Source: Candidatus Accumulibacter aalborgensis (lineage in GTDB: Bacteria; Pseudomonadota; Gammaproteobacteria; Burkholderiales; Rhodocyclaceae). Taken from it: a stretch of 42,350 bases of DNA. The translations under genes were made by a program, and so were the position numbers. Below, one piece after another: positions 8,809 through 21,228 of the stretch. Within the stretch, counting starts at the first letter, position 1, and every line of letters begins with the position of its first letter. The stretch covers positions 1 through 42,350 of the forward strand of contig NZ_FLQX01000150.1 in the NCBI RefSeq assembly GCF_900089955.1, in the 5' to 3' direction. The notes beneath the pieces are model-generated. The model did no database searches and was not told where the DNA came from. It saw nothing but the letters and a program-made list of their open reading frames with translations.

Positions 8809-9897
8809 ATGCAAAAAACTGTCCTCAATGAAACCCATCGCGAAAGCGGCGCCAAAATGGTCGATTTTGGTGGCTGGGAGATGCCTGTCCACTACGGATC
8901 TCAGATCGAGGAGCACCACGCTGTTCGCCGGGACGCAGGCATGTTCGACGTTTCGCACATGTGCGCCGTCGATCTCGAAGGCTCCGAGGCGACGCCTTTT
9001 CTGCGCCGCCTGCTCGCCAACAACGTCGACAAGCTGAAGACCGCGGGCAAGGCCCTGTACAGCACGATGCTCAACGATGCCGGCGGCGTCATCGACGACC
9101 TGATCGTCTATTTCCTCGATGACACGCGCTATCGCATCGTCGTCAACGCCGGTACGGCGGCCAAGGATCTGGCGTGGATGACGGCCCGCCTCGATGAGTG
9201 GCGGCTGTCGGCTACCCTTACGCCGCGCCGCGAGGGTGCGAGAGCGCTGGCGATGATTGCCGTCCAGGGACCGAACGCCCGCTCGAAAGTGTGCCAGGTA
9301 CTGCCGGAATATCGTTCCGCCTGCGAATCGCTGCAACCATTCATGGCTACCATGGCCGGCGAGCACTTCATTGCCAGGACCGGCTATACCGGCGAGGATG
9401 GCTATGAAATCACTTTGCCCGCCGAACGGGCTACCTCCTTGTGGCGAGCACTGGACCAGGCCGGCGTGGCGCCTTGCGGTCTGGGCGCCCGCGACACGCT
9501 GCGTCTCGAAGCCGGTATGAATCTCTATGGCCAGGAGATGGACGAGACTGTCTCGCCTCTAGATGCCGGCTTGGCATGGACGGTCGACCTGATTTCACCG
9601 CGCGACTTCGTCGGTAAAGCTGCCCTCGTCACCAGGCCGCATCAATATCAGCTTCTCGGTCTCGTGCTGGCCAGCGGCGGCGTGTTGCGGGCGCACCAGA
9701 AGGTTCTTGCCCCCCAGGGAAGCGGCGAGGTCACCAGCGGCACCTTCTCTCCGACGATGCAGCAGTCGATTGCCCTGGCCCGGCTACCGCTCGCACTGAC
9801 CATCGGCGAGACGGTTCAGGTCGTGATTCGCGACAAGTTGCTCGCCGCCAACGTCGTCAAACCCTGCTTCGTGAGGAACGGCAGCATTCTGGTTTGA
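8809..9897 (+). CDS. gcvT: Aminomethyltransferase (glycine cleavage T-protein)
   Basis: T-protein transfers the methylene group from lipoylated GcvH to tetrahydrofolate and releases ammonia. The 362-residue length is normal. Visible family segments include [16 protein letters not shown] near the N-terminus, [13 protein letters not shown] in the middle, and [20 protein letters not shown]. It is the first gene after the glycine riboswitch and is followed by gcvH and gcvP on the same strand. The start at 8809 gives the expected [10 protein letters not shown] beginning, though the ribosome-binding site is weak. Confidence 0.96.
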   Translation: MQKTVLNETHRESGAKMVDFGGWEMPVHYGSQIEEHHAVRRDAGMFDVSHMCAVDLEGSEATPFLRRLLANNVDKLKTAGKALYSTMLNDAGGVIDDLIVYFLDDTRYRIVVNAGTAAKDLAWMTARLDEWRLSATLTPRREGARALAMIAVQGPNARSKVCQVLPEYRSACESLQPFMATMAGEHFIARTGYTGEDGYEITLPAERATSLWRALDQAGVAPCGLGARDTLRLEAGMNLYGQEMDETVSPLDAGLAWTVDLISPRDFVGKAALVTRPHQYQLLGLVLASGGVLRAHQKVLAPQGSGEVTSGTFSPTMQQSIALARLPLALTIGETVQVVIRDKLLAANVVKPCFVRNGSILV

Positions 9898-9949
9898 CAT
9901 CTCGCCCCCATTGGTCCCACTTGACTTTACATCTATTGCAGGAAAAGAC

Positions 9950-10329
9950 ATGAACATCCCAGTCGATCTCAAGTACACCAGGAGTCACGAATGGATCCGT
10001 GCCGAAGCGGACGGAACGATCACCCTCGGCATCACCGACCATGCCCAGGAGTTGCTCGGCGACCTCGTCTTCATCGAGTTGCCGGCAGTCGGCAGCTCGC
10101 TGGCGGCCGCGCAGGAAGCAGCCGTCGTCGAATCAGTCAAAGCGGCCGCCGACGTGTACGCACCGATCGCGGGCACGGTCATCGAAATCAATCAGGCGGC
10201 GGTGGACGCACCTGAAACCGTCAACCAGGATGCCTACGCGGCGTGGCTGTTCAGGATGAAGCCCTCTGCCATCAGCGATCTCGATGCGCTGCTCGATGCC
10301 GCCGCTTACGAGCAGATCGTGGACGCCGC

Positions 10330-10333
<4 letters not shown>
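9950..10333 (+). CDS. gcvH: Glycine cleavage system H protein
   Basis: H-protein is the lipoyl carrier that shuttles the aminomethyl group between GcvP, GcvT and the lipoamide dehydrogenase. The 127-residue protein has the lipoylation segment [14 protein letters not shown], with the modified lysine at residue 64. The ATG at 9950 is preceded by AGGAAAAG at a good distance; the longer open frame from 9911 lacks this. Its stop overlaps the gcvP start by four bases (GTGA at 10330-10333). Confidence 0.97.
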
Positions 10334-13254
<2,921 letters not shown>

Positions 13255-13271
13255 GTTTTGCGGTGAAGAAT

Positions 13272-13297
13272 GTCGGGTGACGCCACGCTCACCCGAC
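13272..13297 (+). terminator. Strong hairpin after gcvP
   Basis: GTCGGGTGA pairs perfectly with TCACCCGAC around an 8-base loop, 17 bases after the gcvP stop. No U-run follows, so it may be a weak or factor-assisted terminator, or an mRNA-stabilising end. Confidence 0.5.
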
Positions 13298-13343
13298 TGA
13301 CGCCACTTCCGCCCCTGCGCACGCCCACCCTGGAGATAGCCCC

Positions 13344-13826
13344 ATGACTGCACCGATCCATGAGTTCACCGCCGACCTTCTCTCAGGCGGCAGCCAAAGC
13401 CTGGGTGACTACGCCGGCAAGGTGTTGCTGATCGTCAACACCGCCAGCCACTGTGGCTTCACGCCGCAGTACGAAGGCCTCGAAGCACTCTACCAGCGCT
13501 ATGGCGCACGCGGGCTGGTGATTCTCGGCTTTCCCTGCAACCAGTTCGGTGCGCAGGAACCGGGGGAGGCGGCAGAAATCGCCACCTTCTGTCAGAAGAA
13601 CTACGGCGTCACCTTTCCAATGTTTGCCAAGATCGACGTCAACGGCGACGACGCCCATCCGCTCTATCGATTTCTGAAGAAAGCGGCGCCCGGCCTGCTC
13701 GGCAGCGAGGGAATCAAGTGGAACTTCACCAAGTTCCTGGTGAACCGCGAGGGTGAGGTGACCGAGCGCTATGCCCCGGCCAGCACACCGGAGACCCTCG
13801 CGCGGCACATCGAAGAGCTGCTGTGA
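13344..13826 (+). CDS. Glutathione peroxidase family protein
   Basis: A thiol peroxidase of the GPx fold that reduces hydroperoxides with glutathione or, in many bacteria, thioredoxin. The 160-residue protein has the catalytic cysteine in [12 protein letters not shown] (C37), the second family motif [13 protein letters not shown], and the active-site tryptophan/asparagine segment [17 protein letters not shown] precedes the ATG. It has no signal peptide, so it is cytosolic. It follows the gcv operon after about 90 bases that contain a hairpin, so it is probably transcribed separately. Confidence 0.93.
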   Translation: MTAPIHEFTADLLSGGSQSLGDYAGKVLLIVNTASHCGFTPQYEGLEALYQRYGARGLVILGFPCNQFGAQEPGEAAEIATFCQKNYGVTFPMFAKIDVNGDDAHPLYRFLKKAAPGLLGSEGIKWNFTKFLVNREGEVTERYAPASTPETLARHIEELL

Positions 13827-13898
13827 CGTTCATGCACGCTGTGCTGCCGACCAGTGACCGGCAGGACCGGCCACACTCGCCTGGCTCAGGGCCGGCCC

Positions 13899-14477
13899 AT
13901 GCCTGCGCCTGACCTAGGCGCCACGCGGCGCTGGCCCAACGTTCCAGCCTGCTATGGCTGGCTGTCGCTCGACCGGCGTGGCCGTTGGCGACTGCGCAGT
14001 GAAGCGGTCACTCATCGCGGTCTGAACGATTTCCTCGATCGCCACTATGCCCACGACGAGCACGGCAACTTCTTCGTCCAGAACGGCCCGCAAAGGGTTT
14101 TTGTCGAACTCGACTATACGCCGTGGGTGGTGCGACTGACGTCCGCAGGCGGGCTCGAAACGCATGTCGGCCGCGCGGTCACCGTGCTTCGCGGCGCCGC
14201 GCTCGACGAGGAAGGCAGCCTCCTGCTCGATACGCCGGACGGCGTCGCGCTGCTCTGCGACCGCGATCTGCCCGCCCTCCTCGGCCACCTGCATTTGCCG
14301 AGCGGCGAACTGGCCGACGACACGTTTCTGCTCACCTTCATCGCGCAGGCAGAAGCCTGTGTCAGCGCGCTGACCCTCGATTGGCGGGACGCCCGCGTGC
14401 CGGTCATCCCGCTGCGCCGCTCGGAAGTGCCGGGACGCTATGGCTTCATTGCCTCGCCGCAGGCAACCGTAGCGTAG
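13899..14477 (+). CDS. Conserved beta-proteobacterial protein of unknown function
   Basis: The 192-residue protein starts with a region of the form WPNVPACYGWLSLDRRGRWR and continues with FVQNGPQRVFVELDYTPWV. This is the style of a conserved DUF2944/DUF2946-type beta-proteobacterial family; I give that family name from memory and do not know a function. No signal peptide or membrane segment is visible. The open frame can begin at a GTG at 13854, but the ATG at 13899 gives the family-like N-terminus. Neither has a strong ribosome-binding site. Confidence 0.7.
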   Translation: MPAPDLGATRRWPNVPACYGWLSLDRRGRWRLRSEAVTHRGLNDFLDRHYAHDEHGNFFVQNGPQRVFVELDYTPWVVRLTSAGGLETHVGRAVTVLRGAALDEEGSLLLDTPDGVALLCDRDLPALLGHLHLPSGELADDTFLLTFIAQAEACVSALTLDWRDARVPVIPLRRSEVPGRYGFIASPQATVA

Positions 14478-14547
14478 TTTCCGTCAGCAGCGGGATGGAC
14501 TATTCCCCCGCCTTCGCCAATAATTGCGGGCTTTCAGCCAACAATAT

Positions 14548-14577
14548 GCCCGCCGCAGCAGATGCGGGCCTTTTTTT
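14548..14577 (+). terminator. Intrinsic terminator upstream of the acidic-protein/clpX-like pair
   Basis: GCCCGC at 14548-14553 pairs with GCGGGC at 14564-14569 around a 10-base loop. C and seven Ts follow (14571-14577). An upstream GCGGGC copy at 14526-14531 could pair with the same left arm instead, so this may be an attenuator rather than a simple end point. Confidence 0.65.
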
Positions 14578-14590
14578 GCCGAGGTTTGTG

Positions 14591-14863
14591 ATGCGCTATC
14601 AGGTTTTCGTGGAAGAAGAGGAAGGCGCCGAGGGATCTGGGGATCTGGCGAATTTCGACCATCTGGACGAGGTCTGGGAGTTTATTCAGAGCCGTTTGCC
14701 GACGGGCGTCTTCAGCGACCGGCGCCTGGTCTGGGTCAAGGACCGGGAGGCCGAGGGAGATGTCTCCTTTTCTCTGACCGGTGAACTCTGGGCCGAGCAC
14801 TGCGAGACGCCGCTTGCCTTCGCTCGCTGCTTCAAGATGTTTTTTGACTTCAAGGGCAAATAG
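14591..14863 (+). CDS. Small acidic protein, unknown, paired with ClpX-like gene
   Basis: A 90-residue protein beginning MRYQVFVEEEEGAEGSGDL, rich in Glu and Asp, with aromatic clusters (EVWEFIQSRL, KMFFDFKGK). I do not recognise a family. The ATG at 14591 has GAGG 6 bases upstream; the longer frame is an antiphase read of the preceding gene. Its stop is 19 bases before the TTG of the ClpX-like ATPase, so the two are almost certainly co-transcribed. Small acidic proteins beside unfoldases are sometimes adaptors; here that is only a hypothesis. Confidence 0.75.
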   Translation: MRYQVFVEEEEGAEGSGDLANFDHLDEVWEFIQSRLPTGVFSDRRLVWVKDREAEGDVSFSLTGELWAEHCETPLAFARCFKMFFDFKGK

Positions 14864-14882
14864 CCGATCTCGAGGTACCACC

Positions 14883-15884
14883 TTGCTAGCCAGAGAAACC
14901 ACGCCCAGCGCGATCGTCCGCTACCTCGATCAGTACGTCATCGGCCAGGAAGAGGCCAAGAAGGTCCTCGCCGTTGCCGTCTACTCGCATTACCGGAAGA
15001 TCGCCGCCTTTCAGACCAGCAAGGGGTCGATTGCCAAGAGCAATATCCTCCTCGTCGGACCGTCAGGGACGGGGAAAACGCTGCTCTGTGACACTCTGTC
15101 GAGAATGCTCGATGTCCCCTTTGTGACCGCCGACGCGACTTCACTGGCGCAGACCAAGTATGTTAACGAAGAGATCGAGGCGGCCTTGCAAAGGCTGCTC
15201 GACAAGGCTGACGGAAAGATAGAAGAGGCGCAGCAGGGGATCATCTTCATCGACGAAATCGACAAACTAAAAGCGACGAACGCGCAGTCGCGAGCCACTT
15301 CAGGCGAGAGCGTGCAACACGCCCTGCTCAAGATCATGGAAGGTTCGCCGGTAAAGCTGAAGAGCGACCAATACATCGATACCAGCAGCATCCTGTTCAT
15401 CTGCGGTGGAGCTTTCGTCGGCCTCGAGAACATCATGTCCAAGACGCATGGTTTCGGCTTTATCGCTACCTCGGGTGACGACAACCAGAACATCCTCGAT
15501 CGGCTGAACAAGCGGGTGAAACCGACCGATCTCTTCGAATTCGGCCTGATTCCCGAGTTCACCGGCCGTCTGCCGGTGATCGCCAACCTGCACCCTCTGA
15601 GCAAGGCAATGCTGGTCAGCATCATGAGCGTGCCGAAGAACTCGATCTACCGGCAATACATCGAGATCTTCCACGGTGAAGGCGTCGAGTTGAGCATCAG
15701 CCAGCGAGTATTCGAACAGATTGCCGAAATCGCCATCGAATACAAGACCGGCGCCCGCAGCCTGCGCGGGATCTTCGAGGAACTGATCACCCCGATTCTC
15801 TACGTCATACCCGATGAGCACGACATCTGCAGGGTTGAAATCGCCTCGCTGTTCGAAGATGCGCGTCTCGTCAGAAGAAAGTGA
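14883..15884 (+). CDS. Short ClpX-like AAA+ unfoldase lacking the zinc domain
   Basis: A 333-residue AAA+ protein collinear with the ATPase core of ClpX but missing its N-terminal zinc-binding domain (canonical ClpX is about 420 residues). Walker A GPSGTGKT is at 59-66, Walker B IIFIDEIDKL at 120-129, and the sensor-2 segment TGARSLR is present. The translocating pore loop, GYVG in ClpX, reads KYVN (92-95). The region of the ClpP-docking IGF loop reads THGFGFIATSG and is altered. TTG at 14883, with GAGG 8 bases before it, is the likely start. It may unfold a dedicated substrate without ClpP (inference). Confidence 0.8.
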   Translation: MLARETTPSAIVRYLDQYVIGQEEAKKVLAVAVYSHYRKIAAFQTSKGSIAKSNILLVGPSGTGKTLLCDTLSRMLDVPFVTADATSLAQTKYVNEEIEAALQRLLDKADGKIEEAQQGIIFIDEIDKLKATNAQSRATSGESVQHALLKIMEGSPVKLKSDQYIDTSSILFICGGAFVGLENIMSKTHGFGFIATSGDDNQNILDRLNKRVKPTDLFEFGLIPEFTGRLPVIANLHPLSKAMLVSIMSVPKNSIYRQYIEIFHGEGVELSISQRVFEQIAEIAIEYKTGARSLRGIFEELITPILYVIPDEHDICRVEIASLFEDARLVRRK

Positions 15885-16752
15885 ACCCGGTTCGACGAAG
15901 TCGCGGCCCTCGCCGGCCATCGGGCGCGCCAGGAGGGCGTGTTCGCGGGCCTCTGCTGTCGCCCGAGCAGCATTGGGCGTCACCGTCTTCAGTGGTCTGA
16001 TCGCCTGCAGCGGAGTCACCATGTTCCAGGATAATCTGCTCTACTACCCCGAAGCCGCCAATGTCGCCGAAATGGTCTCCGGTGGCCTTGCAGCGTGGCC
16101 CAGCGCGGTGGATTTTCGCGGCCTCCTGGCCGAAGCGGACGGTCCGCCACGCGGCACCGCCGTCATCTTCCATGGCAATGCCGGACATGCGGGCCACCGG
16201 GACTTCTACGTGGGTGTGCTCACCAGACTAGGGCTGCGCGTGATCCTCGCCGAGTATCCGGGTTACGGGCCACGCGCTGGAGACCTGGGCGAGACAAGTC
16301 TGGTCGCCGACGCCGAACAGACGATTGCCCTCGCCCATGCGCGCTACGGCGGACCGTTGCTGATCATCGGCGAATCGCTTGGTGCCGGCGTCGCGGCGGC
16401 AGCCAGCGCGCGCCAGCACGAGGCGGTTGCGGGTCTGCTGCTGATCACGCCATGGAACCGGCTTGAAGATGTCGCGCGCCACCACTACCCGCTGTTGCCC
16501 GTAAAGTGGCTCTTGCGCGACCGTTACGACAGCATGATCCACCTGGCCTCGTTCGGGCGACCCGTACTGGTCGCCATTGCCGCCGAAGACCGGATCATCC
16601 CGCCCCGCTTCGGCAGGGCGCTCTACGACGCACTGGCAGAACCCAGGCAGTTGTCGGTCATCAAGGCGGCCGGGCATAACGACTGGTTCGATCGCCTCGA
16701 CGACGCCTGGTGGCGGCAGGCCATCGACTTCCTCCTGACCGGGGATCGCTGA
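15859..16752 (+). CDS. Alpha/beta hydrolase, probable membrane-anchored
   Basis: The catalytic triad of a serine hydrolase is visible: nucleophile in GESLGAG, aspartate in AAEDRIIPP, histidine in AGHNDWFD. The oxyanion segment is FHGNAGHAGHR. The layout resembles Bem46/abhydrolase-12-like proteins; the substrate is unknown. Upstream of the domain is a hydrophobic stretch ending LIACSG, which could be a lipobox. With the ATG at 15859 the n-region is unusually long, so the true start may lie further in. The chosen start overlaps the end of the ClpX-like gene by 26 bases. Confidence 0.75.
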   Translation: MRVSSEESEPGSTKSRPSPAIGRARRACSRASAVARAALGVTVFSGLIACSGVTMFQDNLLYYPEAANVAEMVSGGLAAWPSAVDFRGLLAEADGPPRGTAVIFHGNAGHAGHRDFYVGVLTRLGLRVILAEYPGYGPRAGDLGETSLVADAEQTIALAHARYGGPLLIIGESLGAGVAAAASARQHEAVAGLLLITPWNRLEDVARHHYPLLPVKWLLRDRYDSMIHLASFGRPVLVAIAAEDRIIPPRFGRALYDALAEPRQLSVIKAAGHNDWFDRLDDAWWRQAIDFLLTGDR

Positions 16753-16834
16753 TCCAGCAGGCGCCAATGGCGATCGCCTGACCCTTGGCCGAAAGCCGCG
16801 CAAGCTTCCCGCGCTCGCGCGCCTTAAATGACAA

Positions 16835-16852
16835 GCCCCGCCATGGCGGAGC
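16835..16852. terminator. Possible bidirectional terminator between convergent genes
   Basis: A GC-rich hairpin centred on the palindrome CCGCCATGGCGG (16838-16849) lies between the hydrolase and the PEP-CTERM gene, which converge here. There is no clear U-run on either side, so strength is uncertain. Confidence 0.35.
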
Positions 16853-16872
16853 CATGCTTTAGCGAGGCGTGA

Positions 16873-17544
16873 TTACTGCTTACGCTTGCGGGCCACGCCA
16901 AAACCCAGAAAACCGATGCCGAGCAGGGCGAAGGTTGTCGGCTCGGGAATCGCTGCCTGGCCATCTGTCGAACTGAACGTGGTAAATCCCGTGGCCCCAT
17001 GTGCGAGGAACTGGGCCTGTTGGCCGCCATCGCAGCAGCCTTCCAAGCCATAGATGTTCAGACGGTGATTACCGGCTGAAAGAGTCGCTGCGTAATCGAA
17101 GAACTGGCTGGGATTGGCGTAAGAACCACTCCACCACATATCGTGGTCCATGTAGCCAAGAGCGACCCCATCGAGGAACACCGCGCCACCGAAGCCAAAA
17201 TCGACTCCAGCACGAAAATCCCACGAACCAGCCTGCGCTGCCGTGACGCCAAAGTCGATGGTGAAAGCAAAGGCGACGTTAGAATTTGGGCCACCAAACA
17301 CACTCTGGTTTGAAATATTGTCGAATACGGCCACCGAAGTGCTGCCATAGCCCACTGACGGGATGGCCACCGCAGCCTCGACCGTGGTCTTGTAATCGGC
17401 GGCATTGGCCTGGTACTGGTCGGTGGAATAACCAGTGGCGACGGTGATCATGCTCGCATTGGCACTGCCGATGTACGCCGCCATGGTCGATACGACGAGG
17501 CCGGTCAAGAGTTTTCCGTTGATCCGCTTGATCATTGTTTTCAC
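16873..17544 (-). CDS. CCXG-type PEP-CTERM surface protein
   Basis: A 223-residue exported protein with an N-terminal signal (LLTGLVVSTMAAYIGSANAS) and a C-terminal sorting tail IPEPTTFALLGIGFLGFGVA followed by RKRKQ. An exosortase system recognises this tail. The middle has GLEGCCDGGQQ, the CCXG signature of a PEP-CTERM subfamily, within a beta-rich lectin- or PA14-like domain (AVFLDGVALGYMDHDMWW). The likely place is the cell surface or the exopolysaccharide matrix. GTG at 17544 is preferred because AAGGAG precedes it; the ATG three codons later is possible. No exosortase gene is in the window. Confidence 0.85.
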   Translation of the reverse strand: MKTMIKRINGKLLTGLVVSTMAAYIGSANASMITVATGYSTDQYQANAADYKTTVEAAVAIPSVGYGSTSVAVFDNISNQSVFGGPNSNVAFAFTIDFGVTAAQAGSWDFRAGVDFGFGGAVFLDGVALGYMDHDMWWSGSYANPSQFFDYAATLSAGNHRLNIYGLEGCCDGGQQAQFLAHGATGFTTFSSTDGQAAIPEPTTFALLGIGFLGFGVARKRKQ

Positions 17545-17702
17545 TGTAGCTCCTTGGGTCTGTGGGTGGGATTCCGCGTACAGACGCATTGGAACAGAGA
17601 AAGCATTTGGCCCCTGTGTCGCTTTTCACGCTTGCCAGCCTATCTTCTTCACCGTCCGTCGGTGGGGTGAGTTTGCCCACCCGCGCTGGCTCTTGGCCGT
17701 GT

Positions 17703-18998
17703 TCAGACCAGACCGTCGAACAACTGCACACTGACCAGGTCGCCGACGGCGACCCCGGCGCGATCGTGTTCGAGGACGATGAAGCAGTTGGCGTCGGACA
17801 TCGAGCGCAGGATGCCCGAGCCCTGCGCGCCGGCGGGGCGGACGGACCAGCGGCCATCCGACTGGGTGAGAACGCCGCGCTGAAATTCGCTGCGACCGGG
17901 TACCTTCTTCAGGGCCACCGAGCACACTGCCGGCAGCAGCGGAACGACTGGAAGCGGGTCGGCACCCATCAACGCATACAGCGCGTCGCGGACGAACTGG
18001 TAGAAAGTGACCATCACCGCCACCGGGTTTCCCGGCAGCCCGAATAACCAGGCCGAGGTGGCGCTATCGTGGCCGCGGCCCTCGCCGCCGGCGCCAATCC
18101 GCCCGAAGGCCATCGGGCGACCGGGTTTCATGGCGATTTTCCAGAACAGCACTTCACCGAGTTGGGCCATCAGATCCTTGACGAAATCGGCCTCGCCCAC
18201 CGAAACGCCGCCGCTACTGATCACCACGTCGGCCGCCGCTGCGGCCTGGCAGAAAGCCACCTCGATGGCTGCCGGATCGTCACCCACAACGCCCAGATCG
18301 AGGACTTCGCAGCCCATGCGGGAAAGCATTCCGAAAAGCGTGTAGCGATTGCTGTCATAGACCTCGCCGTCGCCCAGCACTGTGCCGATTGAGCACAGTT
18401 CGTCTCCGGTGGACAGGAAGGCGACGCGCAGGCGGCGGTAGACGCTGACCTCGGCGCAGCCGAGCGAAGCGATCAGCCCCAGTTCTGCCGGGCGAATGAG
18501 CCGCCCGGCAGCGAGCGCCGGCTTGCCAACGGCCAGATCTTCGCCGGCGCGCCGGATGTTCTGGCCACGGCCTTGCCCCGGCGGGATGATGACGCTGTCG
18601 CCGTCGGTGCGAACCTCTTCCTGGATCACCACCGTATCCGCTCCGGCCGGCGGCAAGGCGCCGGTCATGATGCGCACGCATTCGCCCGCGCCGACGCTGC
18701 CGGCAAAGGGCTTTCCGGCCAGCGCCGTACCCGCGATCCGAAGCTGGGTGTGGCCGGCGCCAGCCAGATCCGCATGGCGCAAGGCGTAACCGTCCATCGC
18801 CGAGTTATCGTGCGCCGGCACATTGCACGGCGCGATTACGTCGCTGGCGAGCACGCGGCCGAGGGCACTGCGCAAGGCCAGGCGTTCGTGCGTCCGCACA
18901 GGGGTCAGTTGGCTGCGAATGAAGTCGCTTGCCTGGTGGACCGAGAGCGACTCGGGGTCGTAATCGCTATGGCAACTGAATTGGGCGGCAAGACTCAT
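17703..18998 (-). CDS. moeA: Molybdopterin molybdenumtransferase MoeA
   Basis: MoeA inserts molybdate into adenylylated molybdopterin, the last step of molybdenum cofactor synthesis. The 431-residue protein shows HDNSAMDGYALR near residue 65, the GTGDEL-type segment FLSTGDELCSIG with YDSNRYTLFGML, the SSGGVSVGEADFV motif and the KPGRPMAFG / GLPGNPVAVMVTF loops. It lies 4 bases downstream of moaA on the same strand, so the two form a cofactor operon. Confidence 0.96.
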   Translation of the reverse strand: MSLAAQFSCHSDYDPESLSVHQASDFIRSQLTPVRTHERLALRSALGRVLASDVIAPCNVPAHDNSAMDGYALRHADLAGAGHTQLRIAGTALAGKPFAGSVGAGECVRIMTGALPPAGADTVVIQEEVRTDGDSVIIPPGQGRGQNIRRAGEDLAVGKPALAAGRLIRPAELGLIASLGCAEVSVYRRLRVAFLSTGDELCSIGTVLGDGEVYDSNRYTLFGMLSRMGCEVLDLGVVGDDPAAIEVAFCQAAAAADVVISSGGVSVGEADFVKDLMAQLGEVLFWKIAMKPGRPMAFGRIGAGGEGRGHDSATSAWLFGLPGNPVAVMVTFYQFVRDALYALMGADPLPVVPLLPAVCSVALKKVPGRSEFQRGVLTQSDGRWSVRPAGAQGSGILRSMSDANCFIVLEHDRAGVAVGDLVSVQLFDGLV

Positions 18999-19002
18999 CG
19001 CA

Positions 19003-20094
19003 TCAGCCGCCGGTCATCGACATGAAACGCACTACCTGCGGCGCGTCCATCTGACTGCTGAAGTCATGGCCCTTGGCCTTGATACCCATGGTGTGCATGA
19101 TCGCCGCCCGCAGCGGCCCGTCGTCGGTCGGGTGAGCGCGCAGCAGGGGCAGGAGATGGACGGCATCGTTGTTGCCCAGGCAGGGGTACAGATCGCCGCG
19201 GGCGGTGATACGCACCCGATTGCAGGTATCGCAGAAATTGTGACTGTGCGGTGAGATGAAGCCGACCCGCGTCGCGCTACCGGGGATCCGCCAATAGCGC
19301 GCCGGCCCGCCACTGGTCTCGGTCGAGGGCAACAGCAGGAAACGGGTCTGCAGGCGCGCCAGCGCGTCCTGGCTGCTGAAATAAGTCGACTGACGCGCGT
19401 GACCGATTTCGCCGAGCGGCATTTCCTCGATGAAGGCGATGTCGATCGCCCGCTCGACGGCAAATTCGACGAGATCGATCAACTCGTCGTCGTTGGCGCC
19501 ACGCATCATCACGGTGTTGACCTTGATGCGCTCGAATCCGGCCGCCTGCGCGGCGTCGAGGCCACGCAGTACCCTGCGCAGGTCGCCGACACGGGTAATC
19601 TCGCGGAAGCGGTCGGCGCGCAGGGTATCGAGGCTGACGTTGATGCGCTTGACGCCGGCAGCGCGCAAAGCCGGGGAAAAACGGTCGAGTTGGGAGCCAT
19701 TGGTGGTGATCACCAGTTCTTTCAAACCGGGCAAGCCGGCGATCTGTTCAAGCAGCCAGATTGCGTTGTGGCGAACCAGCGGCTCGCCACCCGTCACGCG
19801 CACCTTGGTCACCCCGAGATCGACAAAGGCACTGGCGATGCGCAAGCACTCCTCAAGCGTCAACACCTGCGCGCGCGGCAGGAAGGTCATCTCCTCAGCC
19901 ATGCAATAGCTGCAGCGGAAATCGCAACGATCGGTAATCGACAGCCGGAGGTAGGTGACGTGCCGCCCATACTTGTCAACCAGCGTCCCGGCAGGATGGC
20001 GGAACGACGCCGACGTGGGGAACGACGGGGCCGGGGGAGTAAAACCGGCCAGCGCAGAGGGCACGGCTTCCGGCGTCAGCGATTCATTGCGCAT
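19003..20094 (-). CDS. moaA: GTP 3',8-cyclase MoaA (radical SAM)
   Basis: MoaA converts GTP to 3',8-cyclo-GTP, the first step of molybdopterin synthesis. The 363-residue protein has the radical SAM cluster motif CDFRCSYC near the N-terminus, a second cluster site CDTCNRVRITARGDLYPCLG, the SAM-binding GGEPL, and the family's essential C-terminal Gly-Gly (SMTGG). The ATG at 20094 is used; the open frame extends 32 codons upstream without family resemblance. It is followed by moeA after 4 bases. Confidence 0.96.
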   Translation of the reverse strand: MRNESLTPEAVPSALAGFTPPAPSFPTSASFRHPAGTLVDKYGRHVTYLRLSITDRCDFRCSYCMAEEMTFLPRAQVLTLEECLRIASAFVDLGVTKVRVTGGEPLVRHNAIWLLEQIAGLPGLKELVITTNGSQLDRFSPALRAAGVKRINVSLDTLRADRFREITRVGDLRRVLRGLDAAQAAGFERIKVNTVMMRGANDDELIDLVEFAVERAIDIAFIEEMPLGEIGHARQSTYFSSQDALARLQTRFLLLPSTETSGGPARYWRIPGSATRVGFISPHSHNFCDTCNRVRITARGDLYPCLGNNDAVHLLPLLRAHPTDDGPLRAAIMHTMGIKAKGHDFSSQMDAPQVVRFMSMTGG

Positions 20095-20269
20095 GGGAGA
20101 GACTCCCTTGAGGCTTGCCTGTGGCGAAGCGAAGATGAGGACGGTTCGCGGCCGATTATAGCCGAAATGGCGCCGCCGTAAGCCCTCCAAGCTGGTGCTG
20201 CCAGCCAGAAACCGCCAGCACCAGGTTCCGCGCGTTCCGCCGGTTGGCTGAGCGCAGGGTAAGCCGACC

Positions 20270-21142
20270 TTATCGCTGCAAGGCCTCGATACGTTGTGCG
20301 ATCGGCGGGTGGCTGGAGAACAATTCCATCCAGCCCGGACGTCCGTTGATCCCCGCCGTGGCGACGTTCTGCGGCAGCTCGCCGGCTTCCATGCCGCCGA
20401 GGCGACGCAGTGCGGCGACCATCGGCCGCGGCGAGCCCATCAAATGCGCGGCGCCGGCATCGGCACGGAACTCTCGCGCCCTCGAGAAGTACATGACGAT
20501 GACGCTGGCCAGGACACCGAAGGCGATATCGCAGATCACCACGGTGATGGTATAGCCCATTCCCGGCCCCGATGACTGGTCATCAGCCTTGCGCAGCGCC
20601 GAATCGACGAACCAGCCGACGACGCGGGCGAGAAAAATGACGAAGGTGTTGACCACACCCTGGATCAGCGTCAGCGTCACCATGTCGCCGTTGGCGATAT
20701 GCGCGACCTCGTGGGCAATCACCGCCTCAGCCTCCTCGCGCGTCATGCTCTGCAGCAGACCCGTCGACACGGCAACCAGCGAGCTTTTGCGGCTGGCCCC
20801 GGTGGCAAAGGCGTTCGGCTCGCCGTCATAGATCGCCACCTCGGGCATCGGCAGGCCGGCTTTGTCGGCGAAACGGCGCACCGTTTCGACCAGCCAGAAT
20901 TCGGTGGAATTGGCCGGCGTTTCGACGACCTGCGCGCCGGTACTCCATTTAGCGATGGTCTTCGACATCCACAAAGAGATGAACGAGCCGCCGAAGCCCA
21001 TGATCAACGCAAAGAACAACAGCTTGCCAAGATCGAGGCCACCACTCGTGAAGAACCTGTTCGCGCCGGTGAGCGTCGCGACCACTCCAAGCACGATGAC
21101 GATTGCCAGGTTGGTCGCGATGAGCAGCATTACACGTTTCAT
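20270..21142 (-). CDS. htpX: Membrane protease HtpX
   Basis: HtpX is an inner-membrane M48 zinc metalloprotease involved in quality control of membrane proteins. The 290-residue protein has two N-terminal membrane helices, the zinc motif HEVAH at 144-148, further hydrophobic segments (about 155-215), and the downstream glutamate ligand region [17 protein letters not shown]. The C-terminal motif [14 protein letters not shown] is typical. It follows hpf after 86 bases on the same strand. Confidence 0.96.
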   Translation of the reverse strand: MKRVMLLIATNLAIVIVLGVVATLTGANRFFTSGGLDLGKLLFFALIMGFGGSFISLWMSKTIAKWSTGAQVVETPANSTEFWLVETVRRFADKAGLPMPEVAIYDGEPNAFATGASRKSSLVAVSTGLLQSMTREEAEAVIAHEVAHIANGDMVTLTLIQGVVNTFVIFLARVVGWFVDSALRKADDQSSGPGMGYTITVVICDIAFGVLASVIVMYFSRAREFRADAGAAHLMGSPRPMVAALRRLGGMEAGELPQNVATAGINGRPGWMELFSSHPPIAQRIEALQR

Positions 21143-21228
21143 GATTTGACTCCGTAAAAACTCTTGCCATGCCCGCCGTTCTTGACCAATGCCGATAACG
21201 CCTGTGAGCTGGCAAGGAAGTTGAAGAT

